From NCBI GenBank assembly GCA_039566865.1, contig CM076954.1, positions 10,440,001 through 10,504,000 on the forward strand: a DNA stretch of 64,000 bases. The letters are read 5' to 3'. Numbering within the stretch: the first letter of the stretch is position 1; the number at the start of each line of letters is the position of its first letter. Under the pieces are notes generated by a model that worked only from the letters and a program-made list of their open reading frames with translations, ran no database searches and had not been told where the DNA came from. The stretch is from Aurelia coerulea (Eukaryota; Cnidaria; Scyphozoa; Semaeostomeae; Ulmaridae). Below are positions 1 to 61,223 of this stretch, one piece after another. The translations under genes were made by a program, and so were the position numbers.

Positions 1-856
1 GGTTCGACTATGTCTTTTGAACGGCTGTAAATAAAATCCAAAGTTATCATTTTCCAGAAATGCATTTGAAAGGCTGAAGAGGAAGCACCGTCAATTTTAG
101 AGCTATCCAAAACTGATTCAATATTTGCAAATGTGATAAAGTACCATTTTGATCTCAACTCTAACCATTCTGCGCAAGTTAGTTATAAAAAGGCACATGA
201 TTCTGCTATTACATGACTCTTTTGGACAACCCATGTTTTGTGGATAGTAGTTACTTCGGGTTTTCTTAACAGCTCTGGCATTGAAGCACATGATCAACCC
301 AAAGAGATTACTCTCAGCTACTAAATGCTTAACGCACAGTATGGTTAGGAGAATATATTACGATATTGTAAGGGTAAATGTTTAGGAGAACATATTACTA
401 TTGTAAGGGTAAATACTAACGAATAATACAAATGTAATCTTTAACTCAAGATTTATAAAGCAAAGCCGACCTGGCACAGAACCTCTCTACATCAGTTAAC
501 ACTATACTGTAAAATCACAATCGAGGTTTACCAGTGACAAATGTCCACATCTACAGTCGAGAATCATTATCGAGAATAATGTCACAAATCATAATGGAGT
601 TTTCTTTATGAACCTAATAAAAAGAGCTAGAATTCAATAAAATAGATTTAACAGACGTTCCTGCAGCTCTGCAAAAGATTCTGCAACAAACAACACCTTT
701 TTAAGGCCAAATTAATTGTTATTTTGATCGTCACTACCCGGGCTACTAACATTATAACTAAGCAACAAAATCAGACAAGGCACATCTTTCAAACACAAAA
801 AAAGAGCTTTCTTAAGGGTGCAGGAAAAAAGAATAACGTAATCATAGAACACAAAC

Positions 857-52170
<51,314 letters not shown>

Positions 52171-52394
52171 ACCAACCCCGGACTTGTCCTTTAAGCTGAA
52201 TACCTGGATAACATTGCTTAAGTAGCCTATTTATCTCAGTTTTAATCTGTAAACTGTACCTGTACCTGCATATTTGAAATGTAAACTGTATATGGCATGA
52301 AAACAATACGGCCTTTTTGGCTTCCGCTGGGGCAGAGAGTCTAGGGGCGAACCTTTATTCCAAATTAGATTTAATATTGCGATCTGTCAGCGCC

Positions 52395-52827
52395 CTAGGA
52401 AAACGATTTTCTTAAAATCCCCTTAATTCGAACAATTTCATCGTGGAAGTTGGTGTAAGATGAGCAGATATGAAAAGATCGGTATACTAAAACACAAATA
52501 AGATCAGGTTTATACTTATCTGGTGCAAGGCTGGACAATTCCGTGTAAAGACCAATGAATGTCTTTTTCCTATATAAGCTCGTGGAAAAATTGGTTCCTT
52601 CGTGGGTAACAAGTACAGAAAAATGGTAACGAGTTTTCGGACTGAATTTCAGTTGTGAAGACAATTAGCCTGATGAAGTTTCGGTAGTCCATAAAGGACA
52701 CCAGGGCTACTACCAGAAAGGAAAAGTTCTTTATACATTTCTTCCTAGATAATTTCTTTAAGAGCAGATCATTCTGCTTTGCTAATTTTGCTAATGTTGA
52801 GAGGAAACTGTCCAGAATCATATCCAT
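52395..52827 (-). pseudogene. Second Penelope-like family, decayed reverse transcriptase fragment
   Basis: In two overlapping frames the minus strand reads SFLVVALVSF (a FLDV-like motif region), then a FSTSLYRKKTFIGLYTELSS block, then DKYKPDLICVLVYRSFHICS and FHDEIVRIKGILRKSF. This is the region after the catalytic box in Penelope-like reverse transcriptases (SFLDV...YRKPTFTGLY...YK..LI..L..R.F.ICS.Y..FH.E). Frameshifted and short. It lies just upstream of the VARS start. Confidence 0.65.
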
Positions 52828-52953
52828 AATAGGCAGTCAGCGCTATACTTTTAAGTCGGGTCTTAACGTATTCAAAATTGACCCCTTCTTTTTCGATAGA
52901 ACGATTTTATTGTCTTTGCGAATATAAATTTAGCCTCGCACTCTGTAATTTTG

Positions 52954-52999
52954 GGTATTCTGATGATGAAGCACAGCGTGCTTCGAAACGTTAATAACA
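52954..52999 (+). ncRNA. Solo hammerhead-like ribozyme upstream of VARS
   Basis: GGTATT, CTGATGA, hairpin T-GAAGCAC-AGC-GTGCTTC (7 pairs), GAAACGTT, AATAACATGG. Stem I: UAUU with AAUA. Palindromic ACGU present. On the strand opposite to the adjacent Penelope-like fragment, so perhaps from an inverted arm. The long perfect stem II argues for recent activity. Confidence 0.75.
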
Positions 53000-53039
53000 T
53001 GGTTTATTCGAAATATAAAATTGTCATGGAATAGTAATA

Positions 53040-54080
53040 ACACTAGGCCCGCTCGGCATTAGCTTCGCTGTAGTTCATCTAAGTGGCAGTACTTAAGTGG
53101 AGAATGTATGTTCGTTAGTTGATTCCATAAAGCAGTATTTAAGTGGAAATTCAAGGAAATGTATATAAGTGTATTTTGGGATTTGCTTCTTCGGTGGAAG
53201 TTTGGACGTGAAAGAGATGAAAAGTTAGTTGTCGTCGTTGTTGTGGATGCCTTGGTTGTTTCAGTTGTTTCAGTGGAGTTCATCTAGCGGCGTTTGTTGC
53301 CTTAAGGACTCAGCTGCCTTAGCGCTTTTAGTTGCGTCAGTTGCCTAACGGGCCTCAGTTGGTATAGTGGCCTTACTTACGTTAGTGGCTTCTTGTTTAA
53401 GTTGTTGAGTGGACTTGCCCAGAGCTCTTAGTTGCGTTATTGGCCTTGGTAGCTTTAGCGGGCTTGCTTACGATAGTTGGTGTCTTGTTTTAGTTGCTGA
53501 GTAGATCTGGTTGCGTTCCTTGCCTTAGTGGAGTTGGTTATAGCTTGATGCTATTTGATTTGATTTCATCTTTTTTACCGATGGCAGCTTCTCAGTTATA
53601 ATAACTGATTTACAGGCGGCCATGGTAAAACTTAAAATAAGTAATACTTTACAATATATACAGTAGTTGTTAATCTAACGAAACTAAATTACAATTTTTC
53701 ATTTGATGATGCATTTTTGCACCTCTTTTTTGAATGCTTTCAGGGTTGAAGAATTTCTACCTTTAGCGCCTTTTGTGGCGTTAGTTGCCCTATTGGCCTC
53801 AGTTGCTTTAGTGGACTAACTTACGTTAGTTGCTGTCTTCTTTCAGTTTGTGGAGTTGGTTTTGTATTGTTTCTTTCCTAAGTGGACTTAGTTGCCTCAG
53901 CGCCTTTAGTTGTGTTAGTTACCGTATTGGCCTTGCTTTGATGACCTTACGTACGTTCAATGATATAGAGGCGCTTTCGGTTATATTATCGTATGCGTTA
54001 CGTAGGGTGATTGTTGTGGTTGTCTTACTTGCTGTAATTGCTTTACTTGCACCAAGTAGTTTGTTAGAAAAGTTATAGGG
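53040..54080. repeat. Degenerate repeat of TTAGTTGCCTTAGTGGCC type
   Basis: Irregular alternation of GTTAGTTGCC, TTAGTGGAC and GCCTCAGTTG motifs over 1 kb, with no fixed period. The same texture returns at 55020-55210 and 57190-58520. Any open frames are by-products. Confidence 0.6.
53590..53760 (-). pseudogene. LINE 3' tail fragment
   Basis: The minus strand ends an ORF with LKAFKKEVQKCIIK and a stop, then an AT-rich tail ending in TTATAATAACTG. Fits the last residues of a Jockey/L2-like element. Interrupts the surrounding low-complexity repeat. Confidence 0.45.
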
Positions 54081-55020
54081 GGGGGGGGGAGTTAGTTGGT
54101 ATTGCCCTAGTGGCCTTTGTTGCCTAAGGTAACCCTAATCCGTATGGGCTTTTTTGAGCTACCATTTATGGGGGGGGGGGGGGTTCCACCCCTATGTGAA
54201 AACTGCCTTAGAGTCACCAGAATTCAATACAACTTGGTTCAGTTATAGAGCAAGTAGTTTGTAGCATGTAGTGCAATTTGGGTATGGCTGCCACGTCTTA
54301 TGAGGTGACAGTGATATCATGAAGTTGAAAATCAGTAAAAATTGGGCTTTGAAAGTTAAATTTGTGTTTAAAGACCATGTTGCATGAACTTTATGCAGTT
54401 TTTGGTTAAATTTATCAACATAGCTGGTCGGAAAATATCATTTCATTGAAAATGGCGATTTCGGAGTGATATTTTGAGAGAAATTAGCCAATTCTGATGA
54501 CGTAATTTGTGAAATTGCTTTTTTCTATGTAAAAATAGAGAAAAAGAGGCTGCAAAATGGTGGTAACCTAATACAAATCCATCAATGGTGTTCGTTGAAT
54601 GGGAAAAGTTGGAGACAATTCAAAAATGTACTAATTAAGCAAAAATGGCAGCCAAAATGACATCATAATGAAAGATGCTGACATCAGCAAATTCCAGAAA
54701 TTCCGGCATAAAATAAACGCTCTTCATTTGCATATTCATTTGGTACGTGATGCTTCATAATTCAATCAAATCTTTACATTGAAATCATGGAAACAATGAT
54801 TTTGCTGCTACCTGCTTCGAAATATGGGCATGTCACGTGACTTGTGAGTTCTATTGTTCAAACATTTTCTTCCGTCAAATGTAGCAAATCAATAATTGGC
54901 AAAAGTCAGAGGAGGTTGGGATGGCATAGCTGATTTTGTTTAACAACGTGGCAAGTAAAACCTCGAAGGGGGTGGAAAAGCCCGGCTCACATATGGATTA
55001 GTTATAAGATAATTGGCATT
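54081..55020. other. Intergenic DNA with homopolymer G runs
   Basis: G runs of about 11-15 near 54078 and 54169. The rest is AT-rich with scattered short TGACGTAA/TGACATCA-like words but no gene or element I can name. Confidence 0.5.
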
Positions 55021-55526
55021 ACTTGCCTGCTCGATTCCTTTAGTTGTATCATTTACGTTGTTCTTAGTTAGTTAGTTAGTTAGCTACTTTGTTGCAGTAG
55101 CATTTGCTGCGTTAGCTGTCCTAGCTGGTGCCGCGGTCACTTGCCCTGGTTGCCTTATTAACGTTAGCTTCGTTTTCTGGTTTTTAGCAGGTCAGTTAGC
55201 CTACGTGTAGACCCATTATTCCGAAAGAAAAAAGGGTCTACGAAACAATGAGCAAATGCTTGCTACTACAGTTCCAGAGTTCTGGAACTTAATTTATGCT
55301 GCCTTTGTTGGAGATGCGTTTCACACATTATTTGAATAGAGGATTAGCATAATTAATTGGACAGCCGTAGCAAGCTTTATCGCTTTATTTCGTAAACCCT
55401 TCATTCCTTAGGATAATGGGTTTACTCGTAGGCTACAGGTCAGTAAGCGTTGAATCTCCTTATGCAAGGTAGCTTTTGAAATAACCATCAGGGGAATAAG
55501 CTGCATGTCATCAGGGGGCGAATAGG

Positions 55527-55660
55527 AGAAGTTGGCAATGTGCCAAGTGACGTCACAGGACTTGGCAAGGTGCCAAGTCACATGTTGGAAACCTGGCATG
55601 GTGCCAAGTCACGTGACCTACATTGGTAATTTGCCAAGTAAGTCACATGACATGGAGGCT
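55527..55660. promoter_or_regulatory. Cluster of TTGGC-N5-GCCAA palindromes with CRE and E-box words, copy 1
   Basis: Two exact TTGGCNNNNNGCCAA palindromes (with AATGT and AAGGT spacers) and one near match (CTGGCATGGTGCCAA), together with TGACGTCA and GTCACGTGAC. These equal the consensus sites of NFI, CREB/ATF and bHLH-zip factors. Binding is unproven; they may equally be parts of a repeat. Confidence 0.45.
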
Positions 55661-55689
55661 AGGCACGTGACTCACTCAAGTTTGAAACG

Positions 55690-56420
55690 CATGTGAAAGA
55701 ACTATGTAGGAAGGTCAACCAAAAGGTGCATGCATTTGGAAGGTTAAGACCATATTTAGGAGAGCAAAAATCAAAGTTACTTTTAAACTCTGTGGTTATG
55801 TCGAATTTTTCCTATTGCCCTCTGATCTGGCTATTTTGTAGCAAAGTTGCAAATAATCAAATTAATAGCACCCACAAGCGTGCACTGAGAACTTTATATA
55901 GAGACTATCAATCCACATTTGAGGAACTTCTAGATAGGGTTGAGACAAAGACAATACATAAAAAGAACTTACAAAACCTCATGGTTGAAATTTACAAGTC
56001 AATGAACCATCTCAATCCAGAGTACATGTGGAATTTCTTTGTTAAAAAAGATGTTCCCTACAACCTGCGGACAAAGGAACTATGCAAGCTCCCCTCAGTG
56101 AGTTCTCAGCGCTACGGAATAAATTCCTTATCCTTTAGAGGGAGTCTATTGTGGAACAATCTTAGTGATGACCTAAAATTGACAACTTCTCTCATGAAAT
56201 TCAAGAAAGAAATACGTTGCTGGGATGGCAATAACTGTACGTGCTACATTTGCACTTAATTTAGGATAATTCATTAGGGTTTTTTATCTTTTTGTTATAT
56301 TGTATATTGTATATTATAGATAGTTGGTGTTAATTAGTTGTTGTTAACTAGATCAAAACCAACTGTAAATAAGTTTATGATTATGATTATGATTATGATT
56401 ATGATTATGACTGCCCCTAA
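55690..56420 (+). pseudogene. LINE 3' ORF fragment with ATTATG tail
   Basis: An open frame from about 55693 to 56259 encodes KVNQKVHAFGRLRPYLGEQK, VVMSNFSYCPLIWLFCSK and HKRALRTLYRDYQSTFEELL, then RYGINSLSFRGSLLWNNLSD, ending NCTCYICT. This is the C-terminal domain after the RT of a Jockey/L2-like element common in marine invertebrates. 5'-truncated. The 3' UTR ends in a (ATTATG)n tail at 56378-56410. The frame is intact, so insertion is recent. Confidence 0.85.
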
Positions 56421-57069
56421 CAACTAAAAGTATCATTACCCCCCCCCCCCACATCTTCATCAGTAACTATGCTATAGGCCCCTCACTTGGTGTCATCCTG
56501 GTATACCTTGTATACTCTTAGAAAGAGCACCATTGCGAAGGAGAAGGTATCACGTGATATGGGTGTGGTCACGTGACAGCACCCAATTGGTGGTAATAAT
56601 CGCTGGCATCGATCATGCACCCCACCACCCTACAACCTCGTCCATACTACTGCGGGATGATGAAACCCTATAGAGTGCCGTTGTGAAGGAGGATACCCCT
56701 GGCACAGGCCTGCCAGCCCCTGCGAAGGTGAATGTGCATGTGACGTCCGATGTGACGTCTTTGGTTGTTTACCATCGACCAGTAAGTGATTTGTTCGTTG
56801 ATGGCCCTTGATAGCACCATCAAGTGTCGTTAGTAACAATCGGCAGTCACTAAAAAAACAATAACCTGCTGAAGAAGGCTGCCAACAAATTTCTCCCGCT
56901 GATACCCCAGCAGCAGCAGGTCACCCCAAAATATGAACATCCTCATGCACATATAGATTTTCCCGGCGATTTTTGGAGACAAAGAGCGAGCTTCCAGGCG
57001 ACGGGAGAGCTGAGGAATGAGTGCGGCAGACAAACAAATTCCGCGTTTGATCTCACCGTCTCAGCGAGT

Positions 57070-57182
57070 AGTTATATAGACTAGGAATCCGAACCCGCGC
57101 TGCGCGCGGATTCGGAGTTCCTAGCTCCTGCGGAGGGCTCGGGCCCCTTCGGCGGCCACTGTCGCGCTTCGCGCGCCACAAT
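57070..57182. repeat. GC-rich stem-loop block
   Basis: CTAGGAATCCGAACCCGCGC and GCGCGGATTCGGAGTTCCTAG form an imperfect inverted repeat. Further small hairpins follow (CGGGCCCCTTCGGCGG, GCGCGCTTCGCGCG-type). Far more GC-rich than its surroundings. Nature unknown; looks like a repeat terminus. Confidence 0.5.
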
Positions 57183-57189
57183 GTCAGTA

Positions 57190-58520
57190 CCTTCAGTGTT
57201 ATTTTCTTGGTTGGTGTGGTTGCTTTACATTTGCTCTTTTATCCGTCATTGTTATAGTTACCTTAGCTGATGTAGTTGGATTGGTAGATGAAGCGAGAAT
57301 AGTTGCCGCAGTCCTTCACGTACATGAAGCGTGTTAGTAGTAGGCCTTAATTAGTAGTCGGCCTTAATTAGTAGTAGGCCTTCTTAGTAGGCGTTAGTTA
57401 GCTCTCGTAGCCTTAATTAGCTGTAATTTTAGCAATTTATTTTCTAGCCTACTTTAAATAGATTTTTAATAATAAAAATAATAACAAAAATAATAATGTC
57501 TATAGTTATTGCAGTTATCTTTATTCTCTTCTTTTTTCATTAAATCACATTTTTTGTTATTGTTTTCTAGCTATCCTCTTGACTTTAGTGGCGTTAGTAG
57601 CCCAAGGGCGGTGTGCGGGAGCGGTAGTTTGCATTTAATTTAATCCAGAATTTTTTTAATGAAAAATCCATCAAAATTCCCTACAAACCCCATTGTTTGA
57701 AAGAGTCCCGGAGGCTTTTTGGGAAGAGAGATAGACCCGTTGGCTTCCTCAGGCAGCTGTTTTTGCTTCAGTAGGGTTGATTTAGTTGCCTGGTATTTGT
57801 TCACTTAGGTGTTTGTTTGTTTTGTGGCGTTAGTAGCCTTCGTTGTTGTAGAAATTAGTTGTTGCCTTTGTTTTAGTGGATGCGTTATTTGTTTGGTAGA
57901 AATGACGTAGTCGTAATTCTTGGCTTAGCGGCCATAGTAGCTTTTTTGCTGTCCTTAACGGTACCATCGTTGTTGTGGTAGCATTGCTCGTTTGGTTGCC
58001 CAAGTAGCGTTTGTTGCGCTCATCTCTTGATTTAATGAAGTTGCTCTTCTTGCGTCATTGCCGTAAGTTACAGTTGCATTTCGTGACGTTGTGATTATTA
58101 TGACCGCTTCCGTAGATCTCCAGTCTCCCTACTCGTAGAGCTTTATTCGTTTCAGTAGAGTTGATTTAGATTCCTTCGTTGCCCTTGTCTTTCTTGCTTT
58201 TGTGGCGTTGGTAGCGTTTGTTGTGGGAGGAATTAGTTGTTAACTTCGTTTTGGAATGTGCGTTATTTGTTTAGTAGAGAAGATGTAGTCGTAATTGTTG
58301 CCATAGTGGCCGTAGTAGTAGCTTTTGTGCCCTTAGTTGCTATCCTTGCGTTATTAGTGTTAGTTGTGCAAGGTAAACCTCGTTGTTCTGGTGGCATTAG
58401 TTGTTGAAGTTCCTCCCAGTAGCTTTAACTCCGTCCATTAATGTAGTTGCTCTTCTTGGCTGAGTTCTCTTAGTTGCATTTGCTGACGTTGTTGTTATTT
58501 TAGAACGTTTCCATAAATCT
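57190..58520. repeat. Degenerate GTTGCCTTAGTAGC-type repeat
   Basis: Continues the texture of 53040-54080. Two diverged longer copies share GTTGTAGGAATTAGTTGTT-like, GTGCGTTATTTGTTTGGTAG-like and GTAGTCGTAATT segments (about 57840-57920 and 58210-58290). Confidence 0.55.
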
Positions 58521-58644
58521 CAGCCTCCCTTGTGGAAGATAACATCAGGTAGGCAGACTGCAAGAGTTATACTCAGCCATTCGAGGGAAGTTTTCAGGAA
58601 ATAGTGAAGGAAATGGACTGCTCATGCACAGGGGCATTTGTGGG

Positions 58645-58790
58645 GGGAAGTTGGCACAAGGCCAAATGACGTCACATCATTTGGCAAAGTGCCAAGTCAC
58701 ATGACCGGAACTTGGCACCGTGCCAAGTCACATGACCAATTTTGGAACTTTGCCAAGTAAGTCACGTGACATGGGGGCAGACACGTGACT
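58645..58790. promoter_or_regulatory. Cluster of TTGGC-N5-GCCAA palindromes with CRE and E-box words, copy 2
   Basis: TTGGCAAAGTGCCAA and TTGGCACCGTGCCAA, plus TGACGTCA and GTCACGTGAC, in the same order as in copy 1 at 55527, about 3.1 kb away. The flanks (TTTGCCAAGTAAGTCACGTG and ACATGG) also match, so the whole about 140-bp block is a diverged duplicate. Confidence 0.45.
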
Positions 58791-58849
58791 GCCCCCAACT
58801 AAAGTGAGATAGTGTGACTGCCCTCACAGTGTAGCCTCCTTTTGTATGG

Positions 58850-60210
58850 GATAGGTCATTTGAAATTAGCCAATAAGAGTCGGCTATTATGTTTAGTAAG
58901 TTCAGTATGGAGTTTGTACCAATTGAAATTAGCCAATGGCAATCTGCCTATGCTAGATGGGCTGGGTCATTTGAAATGAGCCAATAGCAGTCGGCTTTCA
59001 TCTTTAGTAGCTTCACTATGGGTTTTGTACAAATTGAAATTAGCCAATGGCAATCTGCATATGCTGGATCTGTTAGGTCATTTGAAATTAGCCAATAAGA
59101 GTCGGCTATTATGTTCAGTAAGTTGAGTATGGAGTCCGTAACAATTGAAATTAGCCAATGGCAATCTGCATATGGTAGATCTGTTGGGTCATTTGAAATT
59201 AGCCAATAACAGTCGGCTTTCACCTTTAGTAGCTTCACTATGGGTTTTGTACCAATTGAAATTAGCTAATGACAATCTACATATGCTAGATCGGTTAGGT
59301 CATTTGAAATTAGCCAATAACAGTCGGCTTTCATCTTTAGTAGCTTCACTACTGGGTTTGTACCGATTAAAACTGGCCAATGGGAATCTCCATATGGTAG
59401 ATTGGCTCGGTCATTTGAAATTAGCCAATAACAGTCGGCTTTCACCTTTGGTAGCTTCACTATGGAGTTTGTACCAATTGAAATTAGCCAATGGCAATCT
59501 ACATATGGTAGATGGGTTGGGTCATTTGAAATTAGCCAATAACAGTCGGCTTTCGCCTTTAGTAGCTTCACTATGGGGTTTGTACCAATTGAAATTAGCC
59601 AATGGCAATCTTCATATGCTAGATCGGTTTGGTCATTTGAAATTAGCCAATAACAGTCGGCTTTCATCTTTAGTAGCTTCACTATGGGTTTTGTACAAAT
59701 TGAAATTAGCCAATGGCAATCTGCATATGCTAGATCTGTTAGGTCATTTGAAATTAGCCAATAAGAGTCGGCTATTATGTTCAGTAAGTTGAGTATGGAG
59801 TCCGTACCAATTGAAATTAGCCAATGGCAATCTGCCTATGCTAGATGGGTTGGGTCATTTGAAATAAGCCAATAACTGTCGGCTTTCATCCTTAGTAGCT
59901 TCACTATGGGGTTTTTTACCAATTGAAATTAGCCAATGGTAATCTGCATATTCTAGATCGGTTAAGTCATTTGAAATTAGACAATAACAGTTGGCTATTA
60001 TGTTTAGTGAGTTCAGTATGGAGTTTGTACCAATTGAAATTACCCAATTTCAATCTGCCTATGCTAGATGGGTTTGGTCATTTGAAATTAAGCCAAAAAG
60101 AGTCGGCTTTCGCCTTTAGTAGCTTCACTATGGAGTCTGTACCAATCCAAATTAGCCAATGGCAATCTGCATATGGTGGAGAGGCTAGGTTATGTGAAAA
60201 TAGCTAACAG
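58850..60210. repeat. Minisatellite of about 111 bp, roughly 12 copies
   Basis: Each unit contains TTGAAATTAGCCAATGGCAA, TCATTTGAAATTAGCCAATA and GTCGGCTTTC plus TAGTAGCTTCACTATGG. Half-units are similar (GAAATTAGCCAAT occurs twice per unit). The long frames open on both strands come from the period, a multiple of 3 in many units. Confidence 0.92.
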
Positions 60211-60815
60211 GAAGTACCTTTTGTCTTTGCTGGATAAGTGCTGACTGCTGCGCACAATAACCTCTGTGCAGGTGAACGTATTCATTATGCATTGAAGTAA
60301 TGAGCAACTAATGATGTGATCGTCCTTATAACGATTGTTTCCCGGAGAAGTGGCTTCCTAATGATCTTGGCACGATTAACTTTCTACCTAATGATCTTGG
60401 CACGATAAAATTACCTGCAAATCTGTTGCGTCGTAAGATTTGGTCGTGCAGATGATCTTTAGTTGACCGCTGAATGTTAGGATAGTGATTCGTGAAGTTG
60501 AAATATCTACAGGAGTGTTTGTTTGGGGAGTAGATCTTCGAAGATAGCGATTATCAAATATAAATTGGATGAAATTACCTTGGGGAAAAGAGTGAAAGGA
60601 ATTCAACGGAAGTTTCAAAAATCAAGAGCATGGAAGTGAGACGTAAGTAGGCCTATGTTTTCGCTGGAGCAGGAAGAAAGCTGGAGTTAATTGCTACTTG
60701 CGTATTTTTCGTGACAGAACAGTTTTACTTCTTGCTTCAGTAGAGGGGAATAGGCCTATCTATACTCGTTGTTGACTTCCATATTGAGCTCACTCGAAAC
60801 GTAGGGACTTGCCAA
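60211..60815. other. Intergenic DNA with no recognised feature
   Basis: Contains a short local duplication (CTAATGATCTTGGCACGAT twice near 60360-60400). Nothing else supportable. Confidence 0.5.
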
Positions 60816-61223
60816 TAATAATAATAATAATAATAATTCATTTATTTACAGTTGGTGAAATGTCTAGTTAATACAAACTAATAAAAACCAACTATCTAAT
60901 TACAAACCCTATTTACAAATTTTGCATCGGCATTGTTCTCCCTTCCAATTTTTGATCATTGTTTTAAACTGTTTTGTATTTTGTGCGGATTTTATGTTGT
61001 CTGACAAAGTGTTCCAAAGTATATTACCTCTGAACGATAGGGAACTTTGTCCATATGACGATGTCTTAACTTTTGGCACCTGGAGTAGATTCTTTATTCT
61101 TAGGTCATATGTGATTTCTTTCGTTGCGAAAAACTCTGACAAAATAGAAGGACTAATGAAATTGGTGCATTCGTATATTTCGACCATTAGCTTTCTCATT
61201 AGCTTTCTCATTAGCTTTCTCAT
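60816..61223 (-). pseudogene. LINE 3' end with TAA tail and RKLM expansion
   Basis: The minus strand encodes (RKLM)3 VEIYECTNFISPSILSEF, then SSYGQSSLSFRGNILWNTLS and KNWKGEQCRCKICK. Same family as 55690-56420. An AT-rich UTR and a (TAA)n tail at 60818-60840 follow. The 5' end is a 12-bp tandem repeat (GAGAAAGCTAAT) that touches the gypsy element. Confidence 0.8.

Noticed and set aside
52662..52690. CCTGATGAAGTTTCGG resembling a hammerhead core
   Set aside because: No stem II hairpin and no GAAA in the right place; it is part of the decayed PLE reading frame.
59145..59792. 215-codon plus-strand frame with KLANGNLHM repeats
   Set aside because: Produced by the 111-bp minisatellite; both strands are open, and the number of frames follows the period.
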